Below, one piece after another: positions 9,901 through 21,300 of a DNA stretch of 64,000 bases; position 1 is the stretch's first letter, and every line of letters starts with the position of its first letter. Below the pieces are notes generated by a model. It saw nothing but the letters and a program-made list of their open reading frames with translations. It was not told the DNA's origin and ran no database searches. Source of the stretch: Berberis thunbergii (lineage: Eukaryota; Streptophyta; Magnoliopsida; Ranunculales; Berberidaceae). Both the position numbers and the translations under genes were made by a program. The stretch is from assembly GCA_003290165.1 (NCBI GenBank), contig QNQO01000502.1:248001-312000 (forward strand). The letters are read 5' to 3'.

Positions 9901-12900
9901 ACGCACAGAGATAATTCATGTGATGCTGGTATATTCTCACTTTTGGCTGAAGACGATGTGAATGTCTGAGTTTGGCATTGACCTTGGATCTTCCCAAATG
10001 GCTCATGCTGCTGGTGGTTCAACCCTGCAGAAGCCTTGGAAGTAGGAAAAAAAAAATCAGGTGATGACGGCCCTATAACATAGTCCAAGCATTACCCAGT
10101 TTAAACGGAGCCAACAGTATAGCATTTGCAAAGAAAACCAACTATTTCACATCAGACATTTTAAATTTTAAATAAACAAATAAATAAAAGGTTTTCCAAC
10201 TAAAAATTCATCTCTGTGAGAAACATCAGTCAAATTTCTCAAATGAACTGATAATACTTGTTAAGTGAGAGAATGCATGGCACAAGAGTTAATATGCTAT
10301 ATACATGCTTAGCAGCAAAGCATTATACCTTGTGCAACAAAAAACACCTAGCACTGAGGAGAAGATTGGATTTTCTTTTCAATATATTTTTCAAAATATA
10401 ATAAAATAGAAAATACACCGACCTATGCCCAAGTTATATCGAAAAATCTTGCCTTCATATCCATTGAGTTAGACATGTTTCTCATTGAGTGCAGTGAAAC
10501 TCTTTTAGTATGTCTACCATCTATCAATTTTGGTTCAGGAGGATTCTTCAAAATGTTAGCCACATGGCATTAGGTTTTTATTTATTTATTTTTGTATCAC
10601 AAATGGTGATGCTAAATAAGGAGAGACAAAGGTATTAGCTCAAATTTTGAAATTTCTTTCTCTCACATGTGCTAGAAGTCAAAGTGACTAGTTTGACCCA
10701 AAAAAAAGACCAATTAGAAAACTGAAGATTTCAACTCCACAAAGCTTATCCCATTTCTTACCAGGCTTCACTTTCTGTTATATCATTTTTTAATCAACAA
10801 AACAAAAATGTATTTCATATCAAAACTAAGGACAAAAAGTTTCCATCATGTGTTAAGTATACTTTCTGTTACAACATCATATCCACTGGCTTTCAACCAA
10901 AACATTATACAATAGAAATCCGACTCTGGTGTTTTCCCCTCTAATATAGTTAACCTTCTAGGTATTCATTTTCATCCATACTCTTTGAAAGGACTCTAGC
11001 AAAAGAAGCTTCCAAGAGGAACTCCAGATACATTTCTGTGAACTACTACTAAAACGCCCTAGGTCCATATCTCAGTCAATTTCATGTTCTCACTAGAGAC
11101 TGGTTCACTTTCTTGATAAATCAGTAAAATGCAGTCAGTGAGGTATTAACCCCAGGTGCGTCAATTGCTGGTTGAAAAAATAAAAATGAATAGTGCATGA
11201 TCTGAATTCAAACCTTATATTGGTTTAATGTAAACAACTCTTGCGAGATTTCGGATTACTTCACTTATTTAAATTTCAGATTATTTCTGTCAGTGAGTAC
11301 CTAACCATAGCCATAGCCCATAGCCATACTGGTTATTTCACTTATTTGATTGCAGAATCCAGAGCAAGCAAACCGATGTTATCAATATGGAACAGTGTTT
11401 TGACTTTTAGATAATTGCAGATGATTTGGACTAAGATGAACTGTGTACGTATCTGGGTCCCATTGTTAGACTGTAAACAACTTCTAATAGGCTTCTCAAT
11501 GTGATTTCTTTTACAAAATTATTTAGGGCTCATTCCCTCTGCTCTAACTCAAGGCATGTACTACTGAACTTCTACCCCTCAAGCCTAGATTCTTCGAAAC
11601 ATTTGAATCAAATTGCGAGTATCTATCCATATGACTAAGACAAATAAATAGGAAAAGCTATGACTATAGTTTATATCCAGAAAAGTTCCATTTTCAAGTC
11701 AAGTCATATGCAGGAATTTACCATATGCCCCAATGATGATAGCCCCGAACCCAAGCTTGACCTGATATGAGGTTTAAACTCAAATCCACCACAGCTTCTT
11801 TCATTATGGGTGCTGGAATTAGAATTTTCCTTTGGAGAACCCAATGAATTTGATGCAAAGGTGTCATGCATGAAAAAAGACTTGTTGAAAGTACCAGTAG
11901 TTGGTGAAGGTTCTGCCTGTAAACCAAGAGGTAAATTCACAGTAAGTTATTGAGAAGGAATGTTTTGCTTACCAGTTATTGTGAACTCTTATGCAAGTGG
12001 AGAAAATATGCAAATTGTGTAGGAAATCGGCAAATTTTGATTGAAGGAACCATCAAAATGTCCTACATACAAATAAACAATGACAAACGTTTGAATGACT
12101 CAAGTTCTTTCATCACCATAAGGTCCTCTCAATGAAGTTACAAAACCCCCAAAGCATATATTTGGTAAACTTCGGAACTATTTCCCAGCTGAGATGAACA
12201 AAGAAACAAAATTCAACTACTAGAAACAACCTCCACTAGTGGCAACCAAAAACAGAAATAACATAAGTATTAGACACACATCAGTGGAACCAAAAACCAC
12301 TTAAAAGAAAACCCCACATAACGGATGCGGAAAACTAGCAGTTAACTTACTTCTTTCTCCATCATATAGAACACTCTTCTTATTAAAGCTACTCTCAATT
12401 CTTATACATCCCAAAGTTTCAATTTCCAGAAACTAAACTCCCCAACTAATATCAACCCATCTCCTTCAACTCTTATCTTGTTCTACGTATGGGCCATGAC
12501 AAGGAGCAAAACATCATATCCATCAAAAAGAAAAGATCCACTCTGAGGGGAAAAAAAGCACTTCTTCTAAAACACTTAAACTTATTTGAGAGAATGAAAG
12601 ATTCTCCATACAAGACAACACCCAAGGTAGATACATAAAAATGTCAAATTTACACAACACTAGCATAAAGGAACCAAACCACAAAAACAACATAAAGTGG
12701 GCATCAGAATCTAACCAACGGCCACACTTTCACCAATTCACAAGACACAAATTGATTCCAAATGATTAAGAATCAAACACCAACTCGAAACTCCACAAAA
12801 TTTATACTCCGACCATCAGATTCCCTTTCGTCACCTAAACTACTCCAAAATTAGGGCATTTACACATTTAATGCAAAAAAAATTTTTATAAAGAATCGAT

Positions 12901-13344
12901 CCAAAACAAAACGTTTGATTCCATTCAATTAGGGCTTCTAGAACAAAATAACTTCAACATGCCTCAAAAAAATTAATGCTTTAACATAAAGTTTCAATTT
13001 TTCCACCAAAAAAAAAAAAAAAACCTCACCTTTAGGTTGGAAAGCAGAACAGGCGAATCAAGGAGCGAAGTAGGGCTCAAACCAGGGGGGATCGTAAGGC
13101 AAGGCGATCTTGAGATGGGGAGTCTTGCAGGGGACATCAATTTGTACCTCGCGGCGTTAGATCCAGCGCCCAATAACCCTCTAGGATCCGATTTCATGCA
13201 AAGATCGCTCATTTGGGGATCACCCGAGTTGGGGCCGATTTCGCCATTAGATGGCTCAAATCGGAGCTCGTAAGCTCGGCTTTCTCGCTCTACATTCAAT
13301 TGAAAAGGATCTCGGTACTCGGATTTCACATTTTCCGCCATCAT
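6906..13344 (-). CDS. WRKY20: Group I WRKY transcription factor, WRKY20-like
   Basis: Six coding exons on the minus strand with GT-AG borders: 13344-13030, 11916-11722, 10034-9476, 9382-9208, 9120-8962 and 7248-6906, giving 581 residues as assembled. The first ATG codon is 13344-13342; a second ATG follows directly. The N-terminus has an SP cluster ([20 protein letters not shown]), a typical MAPK target region in this group. WRKY domain 1 (about 274 onward) has WRKYGQK, C-X4-C and a final HGH; domain 2 (about 453 onward) has [16 protein letters not shown] and HNH. The conserved intron splits the PR codon of domain 2. An Asp-run (DDDDDDD) precedes domain 2. The family binds W-box DNA in the nucleus. 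Domain 1 reads GQKLVKG where GQKHVKG is usual. The last ~51 residues are lost to a one-base frameshift (see 6754-6908). Intron 5 holds a SINE and a C-rich tract. Confidence 0.93.
7680..7985. repeat. CCA/CAT-rich low-complexity tract with a C20 run
   Basis: Within WRKY intron 5. ACCACCATC-type imperfect triplets surround an uninterrupted run of 20 C (7767-7786). The overlapping His/Thr-rich ORF is a product of the repeat and is not a gene. Confidence 0.85.
8131..8263 (+). mobile_element. tRNA-like SINE, family S2, near full length
   Basis: It starts GCCAGTGGCATGACAACTCA, which contains an A-box-like ACTCAATGGTTAGAG. A B-box-like AAGTTCGAACC lies at about 8189-8199, and it ends in TCGCCTT plus A11. 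Flanking direct repeats are TTCCTTCTGGTG (8119-8130) and TTCCTTTTGGTG (8264-8275), one mismatch, typical of LINE-driven insertion. It lies in WRKY intron 5, antisense to the gene. Confidence 0.85.
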
Positions 13345-13348
13345 CAAT

Positions 13349-13380
<32 letters not shown>
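13349..13380. repeat. (CT)n tract in the WRKY 5' leader
   Basis: TCTCTTTCTC followed by (TC)n directly upstream of the WRKY ATG; it is GA-rich on the transcribed (minus) strand. Pyrimidine/purine tracts are common in plant 5' UTRs. Length variation here is possible. Confidence 0.8.
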
Positions 13381-13382
<2 letters not shown>

Positions 13383-13399
13383 AGTGAGCGAGTGAGTGT

Positions 13400-15150
13400 T
13401 GAACAGAAGTAATGTCTGTGAAGGGTATTTTCGGGATTTGGCGCTCTGCAGGTGTGTTTTTTTAGCTTGTCAGATGCACAGTTCCCAAAAAAATTACATA
13501 TACTATGCCGAAATTACCCTTGGAGAGGGTGAAATTTACTGAGAATGGAGCATGGTTTTGGGGGGTTTGGTTTATTGCAATGGTGATAATTGGAGTCTGA
13601 ACAATGTTGGGGATTGAAGGTAGGTTTTTGGTTAAATTTAGATTGGTTTGGGAGTGTTTGCATGTACTAATAGGGTAATTATCAATGGCTGACTTGACCT
13701 AACTTTTTTCCAAGTACAAATGATTTTAGGGTTTGTTTGGTTGTGGTGTTTGAAGATTTGTTTTCTTTTTAAAAAGGATTGTTGTAGTTTGTTTAGAGTA
13801 AGAATGTATCCGATGACCAAATTAGTAGAAGTGTAGCGGGTGGTATCGCACATCACAGGTTTAAACTCGGACATCGGCATGGGGTGGAGAAGGTTAAGGG
13901 TAAAATAAAAAATAGAAAGAATGTATCCGATGGTGTCTCCAACACTGATATCGTAAAAGATATCTTTAATACTTAAGCTTCAAATGGTTTTACAACAATT
14001 CTTATCAAAGTAATAAGTAAATATTCGTTGTTAAAAATGGTTGTTTTAGAATGACCATAATATTAGAGACGGTGAAGGAGACATTACTGAAAGTATTATC
14101 ATAGTTTTTACCTTACGTCACCTTCTTGTTTCTTATGCTGATAATTCTATATATTTCAAAATTACTTAAGATTCGCAAAAATAGTTTTCAACATCTTGCA
14201 TAAACGAGTTCATACCTCAATATAATTTTTGCAATCAAATATCTTGACTTTAGATAATTAAACTTCCCTATAATAGACAAAATCATTACCACTTGAGCAT
14301 AACTATTGACTTTGTTTTGGATTAAGATGCAAGGATGGAAAAAAAAAATTGTTGTTTAGTCAAAGTTTTCTCCATAAATCACTTGCCATGTTTCTTTACT
14401 CATAATTACTTATTATTACACAATTTATCCAAATTTAGCAAATTTCAAGCTCTTATATCATTTCGCAAAACTTTCATATCTTAGTTGATTAGAACACCTT
14501 ATATAGTAAGTGGGATGTCTTAAGTTCAACTCTCAATGAAATCATTTACTTTTCTCTTTTCCTTTTTAAGTTGTTCATTTAAATCTTGGATGTATGGCAA
14601 AAATATGATCAAAATGAAATGAAAGTTAGCAAAATGCATAAAGTTGTAATATCGATGGAGCTTTTTTTTTTAATCTAAAACAACAATTAAAGACATACAA
14701 ACTCTTGGCGTCGTTACTTTGGTTTGTAATAGTATCAACCAACGGTCCCTCATTTGCTTACAAACAACCATATAATTTGATTAACAAATAAAAAACACAT
14801 CATTGTTTGTTTACTTGAAAAACTTAGATCATAGGAAAAAATAATACATATATATTTAAAATGGAATAAGAATATTTCTCTATTGAAAACTCAAGAAAGA
14901 TGTAGCTATTTTAATACCATGGCTTGAAAACTTATCTCACTTACTCTCTTATTCTGCCATGGAAATATAACTAAAAGAAAGAAGAAAGGAAAGAAATAGG
15001 AAAGTCTTCTCTATCTTGAGGTTGGTTGCTCTCCCATAAGATAGTGATCATCAAAGTTTCTTGATGTTCATCCCTACTCACATTTAGTAAATTTTTAAGA
15101 CACAATTTTCTTTGAAAAAACACGTCAAAAACTAAAAATCTAAAACTATT
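13400..15150. other. Intergenic region upstream of the WRKY gene
   Basis: AT-rich sequence with no supported gene. The first few hundred bases after 13400 should contain the WRKY promoter, which reads leftward. B-box-like segments (for example AGGTTTAAACTCGG near 13856) hint at eroded SINE pieces, but they lack tails and flanking repeats. Confidence 0.4.
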
Positions 15151-15154
15151 GGTT

Positions 15155-15315
15155 GGAGATATAGCTCAAATGGTAGAGTGCTCATTTTGCATGCGAGAGT
15201 TACATGATTTGATCCCCTTCATCTCCATCTCCAATTTTGCCTTGGGTATCATTGAATGGATCCCCCACAGCTCTCGCGTTTTAATGGAGAATTTGAAAAA
15301 AAAAAAAAAAAAAAA
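15155..15315 (+). mobile_element. tRNA-Ala(UGC)-derived SINE
   Basis: A 73-nt head (15155-15227) aligns along its whole length to plant tRNA-Ala(UGC): it has TAGCTCAAATGGTAGAG (A box), the anticodon loop TTTTGCA with flanking stem, TTTGATCCC (B box) and acceptor strands GGAGAT/ATCTCC. The T-stem pairs poorly, so it should not act as a tRNA. A body of about 68 nt and a 20-nt poly(A) at 15296-15315 follow. Head, unrelated body and A-tail together define a SINE. A clear target duplication was not found. Confidence 0.7.
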
Positions 15316-15319
15316 TTAA

Positions 15320-17150
15320 AATTGAGTTCTTCAGAGTGACAGATACGTTCCTAACAAAACCGAACGTACCATGACGTTTACAAAATAAAACCCTAGATCA
15401 TGGAACGAAAAGTAGGAGAGAGGTGGAGTTGATGAAACACAACCAGAGAGGTTGCTCAAGGAAAAGTGAAGAAAACTAATGAAATTAGAAACATGATTGA
15501 TGAGCCAAAGAAAAAACAACTTTATTTAAGAGTGCGATTCGAGTGGAGATGACAAATAGTGTCAACAAGTTTCGTGACAACTTTCAATGATTTACAGTTG
15601 TCTGAAATCTCAGTGAAACCAAAGCTAGTAACTAAGAGTTAGCAAACTGATCCTTTTGGAAGGCTTTCTCACTGGTAAACTTAACTGAGAGTAACAAAGC
15701 GTACTGGCATGGTCATTCTTACATTTTGTCAATGCAAGTGAAAGTTTTGCACATTGCACAACTTATAGAAGAGTTTAGCATGCCAAACTTGAGCTAGCAA
15801 ATTCCTGAAACTCGTATCCACCTTAAGATTTTCGACGTTTACAGATTTGCAAATGCAATCATTCTGATGAGATTTTGATAGAAACTATGAGTCCAACCAT
15901 GCATATCAGCTTTTGCATAAAACAAAATAATATATAGCTTTGGATACGCGACCATCTGCAGAGCCAAATGCAGTTGAACATATCACAATGCTCACAACAC
16001 AAAAACTATCGTCAGCTTGCATCACAAATAGGAAGACAACTTGCACAACAAATTGGCTTGAAAATTATACTGAATTTGATCAATTTGAAGAGGATCTCAT
16101 GAACATTTCAAATGAAAAACATCTGACAACCCTCAGACTTGTTTACTTCATATAAACATGGGCATATGATATGCCGGATCTGATACCAATATCTACTGTC
16201 GACATCATTCTCTTCAATATTAAGATCAACATCAATAAATAGATCTGAAATTTAAAATCGCTGCCAAAATATTTTGCATCTAGACAACTCATTTGACATC
16301 TATTCATAATTCTAAAATCATGTCAGTAATCAATTCTAGAATTCACACCAGATCTTTTAACCTTTTGTTTACAAGGACAGCAGAGCTTAAAAACAGTAGA
16401 CAGTTCCAAGACTGAAGATGATAAGAGTTGGAACTGTTTTAAGACTGGCAATGGGACTTAAAACAGATGAGAAAGCCTAACACTCAAATCATAGGTTCAA
16501 GTCTGATCTTTTTGAACAAACAGACATCTGACGTGAGAAGCAAAAAACAAACAGCCCCTACAATTAGAGCTAAACAGCAATAGCAGAGAACCTAAACATA
16601 AACATTCAGCAACTCTCATGATGCTACCAAATCATTACAAAAAGAAAATGGCAAAATAAATATATATTTTTATGGGAACCCGTTCATTAAGACTTGCTCC
16701 GAACTTTATCTTATAGAAACCATACTTCAAACCTACTCATCATCCAGAGGTGAGAATGCAAGTAATGAAATGTGTGGAAAACCCACGAGAAACACATACT
16801 TATAGATAAAAGTAACACAATAAAAAAAATCTACTCGACGACCTACCAAGAAGGGTAGCACAATCCCAACTACTTCCTAAATCAATTAGGATAACCACTC
16901 CCCTAGAAACACCTCCTTACCATGCTAATCCAAATTCCAAAAATTAAGAAATAAAGTAACAGGAGAAGAGTGAGGGAGGGGGATGGGGGAAGAATGAAAG
17001 ATTTAGGGCAGTTCCCTGAATTGAAACATGACAATAAGCATGTAAAACCTTGAGGCTGCCACAGCAAAGCAAATATAGGCCAGGTGAAATTGAGTTTCGC
17101 GTCAATATCACGTGAGACCCATTGGATCAGCCGGACAATAAATCCATACA
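15320..17150. other. Intergenic region, no gene seen
   Basis: AT-rich, with short ORFs that match no family I recognise (for example 15940-16155 plus). A TTGGTATCAGATC-like string on the minus strand near 16180-16192 resembles an initiator-Met primer-binding site, but no LTR could be paired with it. Confidence 0.35.
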
Positions 17151-17159
17151 CAAAAATTA

Positions 17160-17425
17160 GTGGTGTTATGTAAGACCCTTTTCATGCTAGATATCGGTGG
17201 CCTTTCTTGCTATTGAGGTCTTTGGTCTGGCATTGGGGAGTTACTTGGGAGGCTATAACAGATTAATCCTTCCATGTATGCATTTTCAACTGGGATAACA
17301 TCTTTTTTTTTGCAATTGAAGCTTGGTTTCTCCTGTTTTTAGCTAGCTGACCTCCTCAGTCACTTGGGTGTATTTCCCTTGTTTGCTTTTTATTGATATA
17401 AAAAATTTTAAAAAAAAAAAAAAAA
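17160..17425 (+). mobile_element. LINE 3' end (5'-truncated), probable
   Basis: The segment ends GTGTATTTCCCTTGTTTGC, TTTTTATTGATATAAAAAA and a poly(A) of about 17 (17410-17426). This resembles the 3' UTR and tail of plant L1-type LINEs (…TTTTTGATATATTTT…A-tail). No coding part remains, so the call rests on the tail alone. Confidence 0.4.
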
Positions 17426-18397
17426 CAGAAAACAAACAAACATAGTAATAATCTTTAGCTTGCATGCCCACAATGAAACCAAGCAGTATTGCTTCAATAG
17501 TTATGCCTGATTCTCTTGAGAGGCAATCAAGACTTTGTTAGTTTGTTGTACCAACACAATACAGATCCGTTGCAGCCCCTTCCAAAACCCTGAAACCATC
17601 AATTTCAATAACTATTGCATGTGGCAGTTACAGGAATAAAAATTAATCCCAAGTGCAACCAAGCTTCTGCATGGTGACCAGAAAATAATGACCCCTCAAA
17701 GGAGAATCGGATATTTGAGGGTTTTTTAGGGACAATCGCGTGCTTGAAATGGTAAAGAATTAAGCAGAATCAAAACGCCCCACCATTAAACTAGCACTAA
17801 TAGTAGGTATTTCAGAATCAAAATCCAAGACATAATCACTAATAACACTAGAAAGGCTAAACGTTGTGAAGCAAAATTCATGAAGCATTTGATCATGTCA
17901 AATCACTAGAAAGTGACTGTGAGCAGTGAGCCTATGCTGACAATCTAAATCAGGAACAAAAACCAAATTTTTTGAAGTCTTGAACAAGATGAAAACCAAA
18001 TAGAAAACTCGCAAAACCAGATGACATAATTGCAACATTCCAAGAGAGAGACACAGGGGGAGGGGGGAAATAAGATGAATGGTGCAGAAAACACTGAGCA
18101 AGAACAGGACAAAGTTTTAGAGCAAATGAAAAAATAAAAATAAAGTTGTAAAAAGGAAACCAATTTAAAACATGGTTAGACAGATATTAACCATGAAACA
18201 GATAAACTATATGAACCAAATTCATAAAAAAAAAAAAGTTGCCAACATAAATAGACTTCCACTCTAGATTCGCAGTGTTGTTCAGTGAACTGACAATCAC
18301 TTGAAACAATCTTTCTAGTTTTAGTTTTGCTGAACTGAGTGAAATGAAGCCAAAGCAACTAAAATAGTTTGCCGACTTTCTTACATACAAAGACAAA

Positions 18398-21300
18398 CTA
18401 AGGATAGTAAGGTGAACGGTGTGAAGGTGGCATACCAGGGCCACCAAAACCCATTGACCTATCGTACAGACCAGGTGCATTCAATTCCATATTTGACTCA
18501 AAAGAGTACAGGTAGGATCTAGACGGACTACGTGTCACACCATATCCTAGTGGGTTAGCTCCCAAGCCATAGGACCCAGCTGTGGGGTTAGCTCCCAAGC
18601 CATAGGACCCAGCTGTGGGGTTAGCTCCCAAGCCATAAGACCCAGCTGCAGAAGTCAAGTAGGGGGTACCACTAGGGGTAGTGCCTAGCAATGCATATTG
18701 AGCTGATGAGCTCATGTATGGGATAGCTCGATCCACCAAGGAGCTTGCAGGTTGCAATTGACTCTGAGAAATTGAAGGAGTAACTGAAGCTACTGTATTG
18801 CTTGCGGCTGATCTAGGGCGCTTGTTTCCCAACTGTTGTTGCTGCTTGGCAGCTGCTGCCGGGCCAGTTGCTGGGCGTTTCTTGTCTGCTTTCTGCTTCT
18901 CTAATTGTTCAATACGCTTATCAAGGTCTTTCGTTGAAATTCTGATTCCAAACTATTCTCTCAATAATCTTGATTATCGCTCTCAGTGCAGCTAGCTCTT
19001 TGGCTATAGCCTCATTCTGTGGGCAAGTATAACAAGGATGGAGGAGAAGATAGAGTCTCATATAAGACGTATATAACATGGATGTAGAAGACAGTCTCAT
19101 GAAAGACTTACAAAAGAGAGCACTATAATGTTAAAAAGAAGACCAAACATACCAGTGATTGAACTGAATGATTTCCCTTATTGCGTATATCCTGAGCAAC
19201 CTTCTTGGATTGCTTCTGGTAGGCTTTAAGAAGGGGTACAGGGGGGAACTTATCAACCAGTTCAAATGCATAAACAAATTTAACAGCATCAAGGTGCTTC
19301 CCACTATCAGTAAGTTTAGGAATAAAATCTGAAACAAGAAAGTCAAAGTGTAGGTCTCATAAGACGGCCACAAATGGGATTTAGAAGACAAAACCAATTA
19401 GCAATAATTGATTTCAGACTATAATAAAACTAAAACGTTGGCAATAAAAAATGTTGATGGATCATACAATCCACCATTGTTTCACAGTGAAGATGGGTGC
19501 ATCCAAACTTAAGGATGCCAATTGCCACATTAACGACATTAATGCCAGGTGAAGGATGGAGCTAGTAACTCCGATTCAGTAAAGCAAGCAGCCAAGTAGA
19601 ATGTTACTACTGACAGATCCTATACTCAGAAAACGATGACAGGGAAATTGAAATGCTAAGGCAAACTAAGTATAGCTATGAAAAAGATGAAATACATTAA
19701 ATTTTTATAAAAATGTACAGGGAAAATGGCAATAATAACAATTTTGGAGAACAGTGAAATCTAGAGTCAGAGTGAAGGCTTGTTTTCTTAGTTGAGGGCA
19801 GGGTATGTCGTTCCTCTTATTTCTTTTTTTATTTTCATATTTTAATAATATGGTTGGGACCTCTGCTTGCCTTGCAGGAGGAAAAAGAAAGAGTGAAGGA
19901 TCTCGCATTGAGATCTTACGCTAAGACCTAATATTACAATTCAACTGACAAGGTGATGGACAGAGATAGAGGGAAAACTCTATCATTTCATTGGGTTCAT
20001 GAGTGAAAAGGAATTGTGCTAAAGGTAAGAACATAAAAAGACTCAAAGTGGGAGGTCCTGATCTTATATAGGCTAATACTACGAAATTTTCCCTAAACAG
20101 GCTCACTTAAAATTTGGGCTACAGGGAAAGGATTTTACCAGTAAATGCATGTGTAGAATCCCAGCATTATTTTTCTCTCATGGTTATTATGTATTAGCAT
20201 AAAATAGTTCCCAGGATTCACTGTAACATATATTTTATTTTAGCATGCAAGGAATCGCAGAGATAAAAAAGCAGGAATGTTGTATCTGAAGTTTGTTCAT
20301 AATCTTAGGTTAGAGCTTCGGCTTTGCTGCAGCAGTGCCATGGCAAGGCACTAGTAAGCACCTCACTTCGCATCACACCCCTCACTATGATATGGGGAGA
20401 GCAACAACAAACGTTGTCAGGCAACCATACCCGAGTACAAACCATTAAAACGCAAAACAATTCACTCTATGTTCCAAAATCAAAAGCATATGCATGCTTA
20501 AGCAACATATTAATAGTGTCAACTTTGATTTCAAAATATCCCAAGGACTTTTCAATAGATTTGAGCTCAACAAGGAGCTTCAAAAGCCAGAGTTTATGTG
20601 AGTCTGGGGAGAGGCTAAGCTATTGGCTAAAGCGATTGAGCGAGTGCTCAATTTTTTAGGACCGCCGACAAAATAAATATACTTGGACTTAGCTTTTGAC
20701 GGATCATGTAATAAGTAAGAGTAGCCTTGCGTTAATGCTTCCGCCAATTTAAAAAAAAGTTTGGCTGGACCAAAACAAAAATGTCTAATGCTTCCACCAA
20801 TTAATCATTTGACTCTCGTCTACTTGGAAATTGGGCTTCCTAAGGTCTGTATGTGCTCCATTCCAGATACATGTGTCTAAGCCCCTCTCAGTAGAACTAA
20901 ACCTCATCTTAACCCAATGGATACTCCTAGTCATATTTCACATAGTGGTTATAATTTGTAAGTCCAACCTTATCATTCATTAAAGGGTTGCCTTGGAGCT
21001 TTAGGCCAGTAACCTGTTTGGATGATGAACGTCCAAAGATTTCCATGTAGAAATTGATCAAAAGACTACTGGCCACAATTAATCATATGTCATGAATTTT
21101 TTAGGCTTAGTCAGAACTATGACGTGGAAACTTCAGAGTGCAAGATCAATCCAACTTTTTTTTTATATCTGTATGCTGGCAAAACACATCATTTAGGTTT
21201 TAATAAAAAGGACTTAACCGAAAAACTTGGCAGATCTACACAAGGGCATCAAACATTTTCCCCATAATCCAATCCTATTACCTCAAGCAATGTGAATGAC

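Noticed and set aside
14490..14560. Possible SINE with AAGTTCAACTCTC B-box
   Set aside because: No A-tail, no flanking repeat and no match to the other SINE copies.
15155..15227. Functional tRNA-Ala(UGC) gene
   Set aside because: The T-stem does not pair and a body plus poly(A) follows, so it reads as a SINE head.
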